Shown piece after piece: positions 14,408 through 23,560 of a DNA stretch of 64,000 nucleotides. Both the position numbers and the translations under genes were made by a program. The notes beneath the pieces were generated by a model. The model saw only the letters and a list, made by a program, of their open reading frames with translations, made no database searches and was not told the origin of the DNA. Origin of the DNA: Corynebacterium rouxii (GTDB taxonomy: Bacteria; Actinomycetota; Actinomycetes; Mycobacteriales; Mycobacteriaceae); NCBI RefSeq assembly GCF_902702935.1, contig NZ_LR738855.1, forward strand, positions 1,922,001-1,986,000, given 5' to 3'. The stretch's first letter is position 1, and each line of letters starts with the position of its first letter.

Positions 14408-15664
14408 TTAGACCTGCACTCGTTCGATTTGTGCACCCAAGCGCTGAAGATCCTCTACAAAGTTGGGGTAACCGCGATCGATATGGAACACATCGTTTAC
14501 TTCTGTCACGCCATCAGCGCACAATGCCGCCAGAACAAGTCCGGCTCCGGCCCGAATGTCCGAGCTCCACACTGGTGTCGATGAAAGTTTCTCCACTCCC
14601 CTCATAACCACATGATGACCGTCGACAGTGGCGTCGGCACCAAGGCGGACGAGTTCGTCGACAAAGCGGAAGCGTGCTTCGAAGATGTTTTCCGTGATAA
14701 CCGAGACGCCGTCGGCAACCGTCGATATGCCAATGGCCATGGGTTGCAAGTCTGTGGGAAATCCTGGGAACGGCAGCGTCTGGTAGTCAACCGCCTGAGG
14801 GCGACGATCCATACGTACGCGGAAGCCATGGTCGTACGTTGTTACTTCAGCACCAGCGACCTTGAGCTTTTCCAATGCCAAGTGAAGGTTGCGTGGCGCA
14901 ATGCCGCCAACCGTGATGTCACCTTGGGTCATCGCTGCGGCATAAGCCCATGTACCTGCAACGATGCGGTCGCCGATGACTTCGTGCTGGGTGGGGTGCA
15001 GCTTTTCTACGCCACGGATGGTGATGGTCGAGGTTCCCTCGCCTTCAATATCCGCTCCCATTTCTTTAAGCATGAGGCACAAGTCGAGGATTTCTGGCTC
15101 GCGCGCAGCGTTATCAAGAACGGTCGTGCCTTCTGCGAGTACGGCCGCAGTCAATATATTTTCGGTCGCTCCCACCGATGGAAAGTCAAGGTGGATATTG
15201 GCGCCACGCAACTGGTCGGCTTGGGCGACAACCGCACCGTGCTCGATATGGGTTTTAGCGCCCAACTTTTCCAAGCCGCTTTGGTGCATATCCAATGGGC
15301 GCGATCCAATGGCGTCGCCACCTGGCAATGCCACCACAGCTTTGCCACAGCGCGAGGTCAGTGGACCGAGCACGCACACGGAGGCGCGGAATTGTCGCAC
15401 GGCATCGAAGTCGGCATTACTGGAAATTTCGGCTGGTGTTGTAATTTCCACCGTTGAACCGGAGTGGACAACGGAACAACCCAGCCCTTCGAGGACGCGC
15501 ACCATGTATGGAACGTCCAAGATCTTCGGGCAATTGGTCAACGTCGTGGTGCCTTCGGCAAGAAGAGCAGCCGCCATCAGCTTAAGAACGCTATTCTTTG
15601 CGCCGCTGACGTGGACGGTTCCTTCAAGACGAGCACCGCCGGTAACTAGAAATCTTTCCTTCAC
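14408..15664 (-). CDS. murA: UDP-N-acetylglucosamine 1-carboxyvinyltransferase, Asp117 type
   Basis: 418 residues, the normal MurA length. It catalyses the first committed step of peptidoglycan synthesis, transferring enolpyruvate from PEP to UDP-GlcNAc in the cytoplasm. Visible motifs are the N-terminal [13 protein letters not shown] (PEP/UDP-sugar Lys and Asn) and the active-site loop [15 protein letters not shown]. The loop residue that is Cys115 in E. coli is Asp117 here by count, as in mycobacteria. In the family this change removes the thiol alkylated by fosfomycin, so intrinsic insensitivity is expected. The gene stands directly upstream of the rRNA operon in the same direction. Confidence 0.95.
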   Translation of the reverse strand: MKERFLVTGGARLEGTVHVSGAKNSVLKLMAAALLAEGTTTLTNCPKILDVPYMVRVLEGLGCSVVHSGSTVEITTPAEISSNADFDAVRQFRASVCVLGPLTSRCGKAVVALPGGDAIGSRPLDMHQSGLEKLGAKTHIEHGAVVAQADQLRGANIHLDFPSVGATENILTAAVLAEGTTVLDNAAREPEILDLCLMLKEMGADIEGEGTSTITIRGVEKLHPTQHEVIGDRIVAGTWAYAAAMTQGDITVGGIAPRNLHLALEKLKVAGAEVTTYDHGFRVRMDRRPQAVDYQTLPFPGFPTDLQPMAIGISTVADGVSVITENIFEARFRFVDELVRLGADATVDGHHVVMRGVEKLSSTPVWSSDIRAGAGLVLAALCADGVTEVNDVFHIDRGYPNFVEDLQRLGAQIERVQV

Positions 15665-15702
15665 CCCTCCAACCCTACTGAGTTATCGCGTAGGTTTGGA
15701 GT

Positions 15703-16278
15703 ATGGCTGTTCATTTGACAAAGATCTACACACGAACTGGCGACGACGGCACGACTGCGTTGTCCGATTTTTCCCGAGTTTCTAAAAACGATCCACGCCT
15801 TGCGGCCTACGCAGACTGCGACGAATTGAATGCGTCGATAGGCCAAGCTCTTGCATTAACGACGCTTCCCGAGGACGTGGTTACCGTACTAAAGCGCGTC
15901 CAAAACGAGCTTTTCGACGCCGGCGCGGACCTATCCACTCCGATACAAGAACACCCTAAGTACCCACCGCTACGTATTGAGCAAAGCTACATCGACGCCC
16001 TCGAAGCCGACTGTGATCGATTTAACGAGCAGCTCGAAGCACTCAACTCCTTTATTTTGCCAGGCGGCACCCCAGGCGCTGCGATGCTTCACGTTGCACG
16101 CACCATCGCACGTCGTGCGGAACGCGCCGCATGGGCAGCAGTCGAGGCAGTTCCAGAGACAACTTCGGTACTTCCCGCACGTTATCTCAACCGTCTCAGT
16201 GATTTGCTGTTCATCATGTCTAGGCTCGCAAACGACAGCAACGATGTGAAATGGGTTCCAGGCGGAAGCCGCGCATAA
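15703..16278 (+). CDS. ATP:cob(I)alamin adenosyltransferase, PduO type
   Basis: 191 residues. It transfers the adenosyl group of ATP to cob(I)alamin to give coenzyme B12. PduO-family motifs are present: TRTGDDGTT (ATP-binding N-terminus, about 9-17), the YADCDELNASIG segment (about 44-55), RTIARRAERAAW (about 131-142) and YLNRLSDLLFIMSRLAN near the C-terminus. It stands alone, diverging from murA across 38 bases and converging on ramA. A B12-dependent client is not in the window, but a BtuFCD-like importer lies at 28093-30917. Confidence 0.92.
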   Translation: MAVHLTKIYTRTGDDGTTALSDFSRVSKNDPRLAAYADCDELNASIGQALALTTLPEDVVTVLKRVQNELFDAGADLSTPIQEHPKYPPLRIEQSYIDALEADCDRFNEQLEALNSFILPGGTPGAAMLHVARTIARRAERAAWAAVEAVPETTSVLPARYLNRLSDLLFIMSRLANDSNDVKWVPGGSRA

Positions 16279-16283
16279 AAAAG

Positions 16284-16327
16284 ACCTCGGATATTTCCAC
16301 CAGAAGTATCCGAGGTTATTTCTTTTT
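16284..16327. terminator. Bidirectional terminator between the adenosyltransferase gene and ramA
   Basis: Arms 16284-16293 and 16307-16316 pair perfectly. T-rich flanks follow on the plus side (TTATTTCTTTTT) and an A-run on the other, so it can serve both convergent genes. Confidence 0.8.
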
Positions 16328-16330
16328 GCA

Positions 16331-17176
16331 CTAAGGCAGTGCGCCGATACGACGAGCAGCGTTAACGGCCTCGTAACGGGTGTGTGCACCAAGTTTACGC
16401 ATGACAGAACGCAGGTAGCTCTTCACGGTTTCTGCACCAATGCCCATTTCTTCTGCCGCTTCAACGTTGGTGTGCCCCAGCGCAACACACGAAAGCACAT
16501 CAAGCTCACGGGCGGATAGCTTGGTGGTCTGCTTGACGTGAACAGGTGCCACCATCTGATCGCACAACTCTTCAAGTTCTTGGCGCAGCTCTTCTTGCTC
16601 GATACGGTTAGCCAGCATGCGCAGCTTGGAGTGAGTGGAACGAATCTGCTCCCACTCAGCTCCATTCATCATGCGGCCTTGCTTTGCTGCGCCACCGCGA
16701 GGGTTGTCGTTGCGTCGAGAAGCAGAATTGATGGCAAGTTCTTGTTCCAAAACTCGTGCGGTCATGGTGACCTCTTCGATCACCTTGTCACCCAAACGCA
16801 CCGGGGAGTGAACGCCGACGTAGAGAACGCCACGTACTTCGCGCTGCACAATCACAGGAACAGCGACAATGGAATGCAGACCTTCATCTTGAATAACAGT
16901 GTCGAGATCATGGGAAATCACGTTGGCGCGGGTGTAATCACTCACACCAACTGGGCGACGGGTCTTTAAAACGCGACCGCCGACGCCAACGCCATTATCA
17001 ATAATCAAGTTCTGAAGAGCAGGTGTGCGCAGCCCTACCCACTGATTAATCAGTAGACGACTGTCGGACTGAACTGAGGCATACATCGTCACGGGAATGC
17101 CCGTGGCATTTTTTAGCGATGCAAGCGCTTGACGGATCGCGTCTTCGTCTTCTTTGACTCGTTGTGCTTCCACCAT
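16331..17176 (-). CDS. ramA: RamA-type LuxR-family regulator of acetate/carbon metabolism
   Basis: 281 residues, the length of C. glutamicum RamA (282 as I recall). An N-terminal GAF-like sensor domain (about 10-150, with VGVGGRVLKTRRPVGVSDY) is followed by a linker and a C-terminal LuxR helix-turn-helix (about 218-275: LSARELDVLSCVALGHTNVE, then VKSYLRSVMRKLGAHTR). In C. glutamicum RamA activates acetate and glyoxylate genes and regulates its own gene. The neighbourhood ramA-cysK-cysE matches that species. The upstream region has several G4-5/C4-5 runs of the kind RamA binds, consistent with autoregulation. Confidence 0.9.
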   Translation of the reverse strand: MVEAQRVKEDEDAIRQALASLKNATGIPVTMYASVQSDSRLLINQWVGLRTPALQNLIIDNGVGVGGRVLKTRRPVGVSDYTRANVISHDLDTVIQDEGLHSIVAVPVIVQREVRGVLYVGVHSPVRLGDKVIEEVTMTARVLEQELAINSASRRNDNPRGGAAKQGRMMNGAEWEQIRSTHSKLRMLANRIEQEELRQELEELCDQMVAPVHVKQTTKLSARELDVLSCVALGHTNVEAAEEMGIGAETVKSYLRSVMRKLGAHTRYEAVNAARRIGALP

Positions 17177-17289
17177 GAGACTCCTGTCTGATCAGAAACT
17201 ACTCTGATTGCGTCACACCCATTTGCGTCATTCTGGTGCGCAAAACCTTGGGGCAGATCATGCAACTGGCAAAAGTATAACTGGCTCAC

Positions 17290-17381
17290 GGGGGTATTCA
17301 AAAGCTCCTTCGTGAAGCAATTCTGCATAATTTTGCCCGATTACACATCGGACAAGGGGTAACAAACTCCCCCTTGCCCCC
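17290..17381. promoter_or_regulatory. Cluster of candidate RamA sites upstream of ramA
   Basis: Four G- or C-runs of the type (A/C/T)G4-6(T/C) lie at 17290-17294 (GGGGG), 17355-17360 (AGGGGT), 17369-17374 (CCCCCT) and 17377-17381 (CCCCC), within 200 bases of the ramA start. The motif is short, so a single run means little. The clustering next to ramA is what supports it. Confidence 0.45.
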
Positions 17382-17655
17382 ACAAATTACACCCTTGCAC
17401 CCGCCCACCACATGAGTCCCAAATCTCACATGATGGACCCTTAAAAACTTCCACAACGTGCATTAATACATAAAAAAGCTCGTTTCCATCCCAAATGATG
17501 AGATGTGTTGACCCTCATTTTCGGGCGGTTTTCAGCTAGTCCACAGGTGGAAATAATGAACTCGAATACATGCCTAATTCCACACCCCCAAACCACAATT
17601 CGGACAATTTAAATGTCCGCATATATCTGTTTATCGTTAGATTTTATTGTTTTTT

Positions 17656-17671
17656 AGTGATGAGCATCACT
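17656..17671. promoter_or_regulatory. Candidate GlxR (cAMP-receptor) site
   Basis: AGTGATGAGCATCACT matches the GlxR consensus TGTGA-N6-TCACA with one change in each outer base and is a palindrome. It lies between divergent ramA and cysK. In C. glutamicum, ramA is a known GlxR target. Confidence 0.55.
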
Positions 17672-17681
17672 CAATATTGGC

Positions 17682-17695
17682 CAAACTTTGCCAAA
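17682..17695 (+). promoter_or_regulatory. Candidate RamB site
   Basis: CAAACTTTGCCAAA resembles the RamB motif AA(C)TTTGCAAA with one inserted or changed base. It lies 11 bases from the GlxR candidate. RamB controls ramA in C. glutamicum. Confidence 0.4.
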
Positions 17696-17727
17696 TTATT
17701 TTAAATAGACCGATCGGTACGCATACT

Positions 17728-17743
17728 AAGACAATTCTGTCTA
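17728..17743. promoter_or_regulatory. Candidate McbR operator of cysK
   Basis: AAGAC-AATTCT-GTCTA differs in one base from the McbR consensus TAGAC-N6-GTCTA. It lies 115 bases before cysK, an established McbR target in C. glutamicum. A second, half-degenerate copy (TAGAC-CGATCG-GTACG) lies at 17706-17721, 22 bases upstream. The remainder of 17177-17857 has no gene. Confidence 0.65.
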
Positions 17744-17857
17744 GCATTTTAGTTTTGTTGAGCGTAGAGTAGACAGCCGAACCTACAAAAGGGAAAAAAG
17801 ATACACCCTTTTATGCAGGTCAAACGATAAACGCAATGAAATAAAGGACGTCATATC

Positions 17858-18793
17858 ATGGCTAAAATTTACGACAGCATCCTCGACACCGTGGGCAATA
17901 CCCCACTGATTAAGCTTAATCGCCTCGACAAAGACCTCCCCGGCAACGTTGTGGTCAAAGTTGAGTTTTTTAACCCTGCAAATTCTGTGAAAGACCGCAT
18001 TGGTAAGGCAATCGTCGACGCAGCAGAAGTCTCCGGCGAACTTAAGCCAGGCGGCACCATCGTAGAAGCAACCTCTGGCAACACCGGTATCGCACTCGCA
18101 CTCGTTGGTGCAGCCCGCGGCTACAACGTTGTGCTCACCATGCCAGAAACCATGTCCCTCGAGCGCCGCGTCATGCTACGTGCCTACGGTGCCGAGATCG
18201 TCCTCACCTCCGGCGCCGCCGGCATGCAAGGTGCCGTAGACAAGGCAAACGAAATCGTCGCAGAACGCGAAAACGCCATCCTTGCCAGCCAGTTTAAAAA
18301 CGCTGCCAACCCAGAAATCCACCGCCGTACTACCGGCGAAGAAATCTGGAACGATACCGACGGACAGGTCGACATCTTCGTCGCAGGCGTGGGTACCGGC
18401 GGAACCGTCACCGGCGCTGGTGAAACCCTAAAGAAGCACAACCCAGACATCAAGGTCTACGCCGTCGAGCCAGCAGCCTCCGCCCTACTCACCACCGGCA
18501 AGGCAGGCCCGCACAAGATCCAAGGCCTTGGCGCAAACTTCATCCCAAGCGTTCTTAACCAGAAGGTCTACGAAGAAGTCATCACCGTCACTAACGAGGA
18601 CGCAATATCCACTTCACGCCAGCTCGCTGCACAAGAAGGCATCCTGGGCGGTATCTCCGCCGGCGCTAACCTCAAGGCAGCACTTGAGCTTGCAGCGCTT
18701 CCAGAAAACGAAGGCAAGACCATCGTCACCGTCGTACCTGACTACGGCGAGCGCTACGTCTCCACCGTCTTGTTCGACGATATTCGCGACTAA
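17858..18793 (+). CDS. cysK: Cysteine synthase (O-acetylserine sulfhydrylase)
   Basis: 311 residues. A PLP enzyme that makes cysteine from O-acetylserine and sulfide. The PLP lysine is in NSVKDR (K45 by count), the substrate loop is EATSGNTG, the phosphate-binding loop is GVGTGGTVTG, and the C-terminal ISAGAN segment is present. The start follows AAAGGACG at about 11 bases. It diverges from ramA across a 681-base regulatory region and is followed by a terminator and cysE, giving a two-gene cysteine module. Confidence 0.97.
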   Translation: MAKIYDSILDTVGNTPLIKLNRLDKDLPGNVVVKVEFFNPANSVKDRIGKAIVDAAEVSGELKPGGTIVEATSGNTGIALALVGAARGYNVVLTMPETMSLERRVMLRAYGAEIVLTSGAAGMQGAVDKANEIVAERENAILASQFKNAANPEIHRRTTGEEIWNDTDGQVDIFVAGVGTGGTVTGAGETLKKHNPDIKVYAVEPAASALLTTGKAGPHKIQGLGANFIPSVLNQKVYEEVITVTNEDAISTSRQLAAQEGILGGISAGANLKAALELAALPENEGKTIVTVVPDYGERYVSTVLFDDIRD

Positions 18794-18814
18794 TTAATTA
18801 GCTCGCAAGCACCA

Positions 18815-18854
18815 AACGCCCTGATCACAGAAACAAGTGGTCAGGGCGTTTTTT
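18815..18854 (+). terminator. Terminator of cysK
   Basis: Perfect ten-base arms (18815-18824 and 18841-18850), followed by a T6 run that includes the last arm bases. It separates cysK from cysE. Confidence 0.85.
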
Positions 18855-18900
18855 CATGCGTCGGGGCGTAGATAAGCCCAAACTGATAAAGTCGGTTTCC

Positions 18901-19467
18901 ATGTACAGGCTTGTCAAGACGATCCGCGAAGACCTAGCGAACGCCCGCGAACACGACCCAGCGGCTCGCAGCGACGCAGAAAACGCCATCGTTTACTCAG
19001 GGCTCCACGCAATCTGGAGCCACCGCATCGCCCACGTACTGTGGCAGAAAAACCTCAAAGGTCCCGCTAGGATCCTCGCCCAATTCACGCGATTTCTCAC
19101 CGGTGTAGAAATCCACCCCGGAGCCACCATCGGACGTCGATTCTTCATCGACCACGGAATGGGTATCGTCATCGGCGAAACCGCCGAAATTGGCGACGGA
19201 GTTATGCTCTACCACGGCGTAACCCTAGGCGGACAGGTGCTTACCCAAACAAAACGCCACCCTACTGTTGAAGACGACGTGGTTATCGGCGCAGGCGCCA
19301 AAGTCTTAGGCCCCATTACCATCGGCAAGGGCAGCGCCATCGGCGCCAACGCCGTAGTGACCAAGGACGTCCCCGCCAACCACATTGCTGTCGGAATCCC
19401 CGCCACCAACCGCCCCCGTGGCGCCGACGAAAAAATCAAACTCGTCGACCCCGATTACTACATCTGA
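18901..19467 (+). CDS. cysE: Serine O-acetyltransferase
   Basis: 188 residues. It acetylates serine with acetyl-CoA, providing the substrate of CysK. An N-terminal helical region ([16 protein letters not shown]) precedes a left-handed beta-helix of hexapeptide repeats ([38 protein letters not shown]), with catalytic His in IDHGMG and YHGVTLGG. I chose the ATG at 18901 because upstream codons run into the cysK terminator. The ribosome site is weak. Short form, as is usual for actinobacteria. Confidence 0.93.
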   Translation: MYRLVKTIREDLANAREHDPAARSDAENAIVYSGLHAIWSHRIAHVLWQKNLKGPARILAQFTRFLTGVEIHPGATIGRRFFIDHGMGIVIGETAEIGDGVMLYHGVTLGGQVLTQTKRHPTVEDDVVIGAGAKVLGPITIGKGSAIGANAVVTKDVPANHIAVGIPATNRPRGADEKIKLVDPDYYI

Positions 19468-19603
19468 CACCCCCAAAAAACTCATCAGCAACTAGTATGC
19501 TTTACCAACAAATCTTTCTCCATCCAGAACATAACTACTCGAACCCTTTACGCCCCTCGAAGACTCAATCGCTATCAGAGTGAGCAGGAACCGATCCGGC
19601 CTC

Positions 19604-20690
<1,087 letters not shown>

Positions 20691-20728
20691 GTTTCATATC
20701 AACGCGCTTAGGAACCGAGAGTTCAGAC

Positions 20729-20795
20729 TCAAACAATCCTTATTGTCAGATAGCGATAAAATCCCTTTAGCTATCTGACAATAAGGATTGTTTGA
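20729..20795. repeat. 26-bp perfect inverted repeat with 15-nt loop
   Basis: Arms 20729-20754 and 20770-20795 are exact complements. It sits 13 bases beyond the stop of the six-cysteine precursor gene and 38 bases from the IS end. No T-run follows on either strand, so it is not a standard intrinsic terminator. It could protect a 3' end, be a terminator of unusual form, or be a scar of another element. Confidence 0.85.
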
Positions 20796-20807
20796 ATAAG
20801 GAACGAG

Positions 20808-21476
20808 TTAAGCCCCGAAGCACATTCCGACTGCGGTTCCGCCCATTGCAGAAAAACCAACAGCACAAGCAACGCAACCGGCGCCAACAGTCACGGCGCA
20901 CAATCCACCGCAGGTTGCAATTATGCTTATGGCAGCATAAGTAGTTACACCAGCTGCTTGCAGGCAAGTCAGTAACTTGTTAGATTGCGGTACCATCAGA
21001 TCATCAACTTTGAAGTCTTTAGCTTGAGTTTTCTCCCCGTCTGAAAACATATCGATATGCAAATCAGATCTATCGGAATTCCAAGTAGCTTGTGCAAGCA
21101 TTGTACTCGAGATCGTTCCTTCCGGAGTGATAACCGCTCCTGCATAAGAACCTTCGCCGTATTCTCCTCCCTCTACTAGGAAGGAAGCGACTCTTATCCC
21201 AGTTCCATCGATTGGTTCTGAGAGCATGAATTCTCGGGCTGCGAAACCGGTTATACCTGGATAATCGTTTTCCATTCTCGATGTAAAAGATTCCTTTAGA
21301 TTTTCCGGAAGCGGGACTGCTGTCTGAGAGAAATAGGTAGGGTCATTCTTTGAGTGCACTTCCCCCATGTCAGAATCTGTGAAAGCATTCGCAGAAGAAA
21401 TCGCAAATGACGATACTATTGCGAGAACCAAGCTAAGAAAAATAATTACAGTTCGGCGTACTCTAGATACATGCAT
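20808..21476 (-). CDS. Secreted bacteriocin-like precursor with six-cysteine C-terminal domain
   Basis: 222 residues. A Sec signal peptide (RVRR, hydrophobic 9-27, likely cut after SANA at 31) is followed by a polar domain of about 130 residues, then MVPQSN (161-166), then a glycine-rich hydrophobic domain of about 55 residues. That last domain has Cys171, 189, 193, 201, 204 and 219. A cleavable leader part plus a Cys-rich hydrophobic tail recalls halocin-C8-like bacteriocins, but the cysteine number differs and I cannot assign a family. The upstream neighbour is a frameshifted paralogue with the same cysteine spacing, 10 bases away, so both come from one transcript. AGGTG precedes the ATG. 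Toxin, signalling peptide or surface protein are all possible. Confidence 0.75.
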   Translation of the reverse strand: MHVSRVRRTVIIFLSLVLAIVSSFAISSANAFTDSDMGEVHSKNDPTYFSQTAVPLPENLKESFTSRMENDYPGITGFAAREFMLSEPIDGTGIRVASFLVEGGEYGEGSYAGAVITPEGTISSTMLAQATWNSDRSDLHIDMFSDGEKTQAKDFKVDDLMVPQSNKLLTCLQAAGVTTYAAISIIATCGGLCAVTVGAGCVACAVGFSAMGGTAVGMCFGA

Positions 21477-21486
21477 CGTGGATCAC

Positions 21487-22160
21487 CTAAACCTGCATTA
21501 AGCAGTAGCCAATATTTCCACTATGGATTGCAGCTACAGACGAGATACAAGCTACACACCCCGTTCCAACGGTCACCACGCATACTGCACTGCATCCAAT
21601 AGTTATAGTATTTATAACCCAGCCAGGAACTCCTCTAGATTGCATACAATCAGAGAATCGAGAAAAGCATTAGACTGGGGAACCATAGCATCATCCGCGT
21701 CAGATTCACTAAAACTCTTGTCTGATACCAACTGGTGATCTATCCACATTTTTCCTACACCGCCATTTTTATCTCCCACCGCGGTGATCTCGCTCTGTGT
21801 CGTAGATCCATCTTTATTGAATAAAATACCGATAGTTCCAAACTGAAGGGATTCATCCCTAATTAAATTATATGAGATATACACCCCAGTATCTTCGACA
21901 TACCAACCAGCTGCTGATCCTGGGTCATACTCAAAACCAGAATCAGTTGATATACTCAAATCTCGGTCTGCTAAGAATCCATTCAACTCCTGTTCGGTCA
22001 TCTTTGTCATTGCAGTCCCATTGGCATCTACATGTATACGCTCCCCCGCCTCAGCAGTATACGGCGAGGAAAGTATAGTAACTAAAATAGTTAGGACTGC
22101 ACCGATAACTAGAAAAATTTTAGTCATCGGCAGACTACAGTGGCCATGTAACGTGGTCAT
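21487..22160 (-). pseudogene. Paralogous six-cysteine precursor, broken by a frameshift
   Basis: The intact frame gives 182 residues: signal peptide (hydrophobic 14-31, likely cut after AEA), polar domain, then DDAMVPQSNAFLDS, after which the frame runs to a stop at 21612. Reading on in the shifted frame gives DCMQSRGVPGW and a tail with six cysteines spaced exactly as in the downstream paralogue (17, 3, 7, 2 and 14 residues between), ending at 21487. The break is an 8-base near-duplication, AATCAGAG next to AATCGAG on the plus strand (21648-21662). Removing eight bases restores NAFLDCMQSRG, which aligns with NKLLTCLQAAG without gaps. GGAAGG precedes the chosen start by six bases. It is a pseudogene in this strain unless the shift is programmed or a sequencing error. 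Confidence 0.8.
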
Positions 22161-22206
22161 GTCATACCTTCCAAAATTTTGTATTGAAGAAATCCTTTGG
22201 AATAAC

Positions 22207-22235
22207 TTGTTTCCATATTGGAAACCTGTTATCTA
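22207..22235 (+). promoter_or_regulatory. Promoter with palindromic operator for the protease gene
   Basis: A -35 box TTGTTT (22207-22212) and -10-like TATCTA (22230-22235) are 17 bases apart. The palindrome GTTTCCATATTGGAAAC (22209-22225; arms of seven, spacer of three) covers the -35 box and spacer. The same arrangement occurs at 24024-24052. It lies between the divergent precursor and protease genes, so one bound repressor could affect both. Confidence 0.6.
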
Positions 22236-22364
22236 ATTGGAAATCATATCAGTCACGGCCCTGTTTTTCAGGAGTTCTGAGAGATCTTCCCCTTTGTGGC
22301 GAAAGTCACATTTTGAAGTGCAATCAGATGTCATTCAAACTATAGAAATCAGGTAATTCATAAC

Positions 22365-23213
22365 ATGTTTTCCATTAAGAAAATGGCTCTTGGAGTGTCT
22401 ATATTCATTACCTTAGGGGGTACAGTTTTCATCTCTTCGGCTACAGGTGTGATAGCTGCTGAAGAGTCTCAACCATGGGATGAGCTCTATCCTCAAGCTT
22501 CCAGTACTACGCCCGTTCATGATGACCGTGTGGCAAGAATCGAGATAAAAAAAATCCCAAATGATAAGACCGAGCAACAAACAGTTCTAGCTTGCACGGC
22601 GAACCATTTAGGTAGTGGTTTATGGATAACGGCAAAACATTGCTTAACGAGCACTGAAGAGAAAAGGGAAATCATACAGTCCGACGGAGATAGAGCCACT
22701 ATTAAAAAAGTGCACTTTGCCGAAGAAGGGGTTGACTTGGCAATCCTAGAAACCGACAATCCGGCTATTTCCTCAGATTTTTTTACCCTTCCTGAAGAAA
22801 ACCCGAATTCTTCCGATGTATTAACCCTAATTGGTTTTGCTGCAGTGCACTCTTACGCGTCAGAAGCGCAAGTATCTGTTACTGAAGGAGTTCAAGATAA
22901 CTATGTCCTTTGGCAAAAATATAAGCAGTCATTCAAAACGGTTTCAGTCACGGATTCGAGAACCTGTAGCGGAGATTCGGGCGGAGCAGTTTACTCTAGA
23001 AATAAAATCGTTGGAATACACTCAGCTGGACCCCTTAACAAAGAATGTGAGGGAAAACAGGGGAGCGTTATGCTGCACACAGCTATTTTTCCGTCTCGCG
23101 AATGGATAGAAAGGATCATCCATCACTTGGATAAAGATCTTGAACATAGCAATGGAAAAAATATTGCGCCTTTCAGTTCCATGAGCAGCACTAATCTTTC
23201 TTTGAGTATGTGA
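22365..23213 (+). CDS. Secreted trypsin-like serine protease
   Basis: 282 residues with a Sec signal peptide (hydrophobic 8-30, cut near VIAA). It has the chymotrypsin-fold triad: His in ITAKHCL (about 93), Asp in GVDLAIL (about 124) and Ser in TCSGDSGGAV (about 210), with cysteines flanking His and Ser. There is no LPXTG or membrane anchor at the C-terminus, so it is probably released. It diverges from the six-cysteine precursors and shares its promoter design with the regulator operon, which suggests a role in maturing or degrading those precursors. That role is inference. A general exoprotease is the alternative. Confidence 0.85.
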   Translation: MFSIKKMALGVSIFITLGGTVFISSATGVIAAEESQPWDELYPQASSTTPVHDDRVARIEIKKIPNDKTEQQTVLACTANHLGSGLWITAKHCLTSTEEKREIIQSDGDRATIKKVHFAEEGVDLAILETDNPAISSDFFTLPEENPNSSDVLTLIGFAAVHSYASEAQVSVTEGVQDNYVLWQKYKQSFKTVSVTDSRTCSGDSGGAVYSRNKIVGIHSAGPLNKECEGKQGSVMLHTAIFPSREWIERIIHHLDKDLEHSNGKNIAPFSSMSSTNLSLSM

Positions 23214-23242
23214 ATATATAGTGTATTCATCTCCACCATTCA

Positions 23243-23560
23243 TTACTTTTCCGAAGGGGAAAATCCCATAACGATGCGATCAAGACATGCAAGATATGAA
23301 AAGTAGGCCTTCTTTCCTTGCCTAGTCAAAAATAAGTCAGTTGTAGCCTTTTTCCCAATGAATCTTTTCGAAACATTCACCATTCCTGATTCTTCTAAAG
23401 AGCTAATGCTTTTCGATAAAGAAGAATAGCTAAGCCCTAGTTCTTCTTTTAGGGACTGATATGTAGCCGAATCTACCGAAGCGAGACATGCCATCACGCC
23501 TAGCCGGTTTGGAGAATGAATTAGAGGATCGATCCCTTCGAAAGCTTCATTCATTTTCAT
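23243..23560 (-). CDS. Winged-helix transcriptional regulator
   Basis: 105 residues. The sequence RLGVMACLASVDSATYQSLKEELGLSYSS-LSKSISSLEESGMVNVSKRFIG (broken here at the recognition helix) reads as a MarR/ArsR-like winged helix of the HTH_34 type. The recognition helix is about 46-57 and the wing about 62-78. There are no metal-binding cysteines. Its ATG overlaps the stop of the upstream membrane-protein gene by one base (TAATG), so both are co-translated. Two copies of a TTTCCA-N3-TGGAAA palindrome, one in front of this operon and one in front of the protease, are its likely operators. Confidence 0.8.
   Translation of the reverse strand: MKMNEAFEGIDPLIHSPNRLGVMACLASVDSATYQSLKEELGLSYSSLSKSISSLEESGMVNVSKRFIGKKATTDLFLTRQGKKAYFSYLACLDRIVMGFSPSEK

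Noticed and set aside
20729-20795. Ordinary intrinsic terminator
   Set aside because: No T-run follows the stem on either strand. Kept as a repeat instead.
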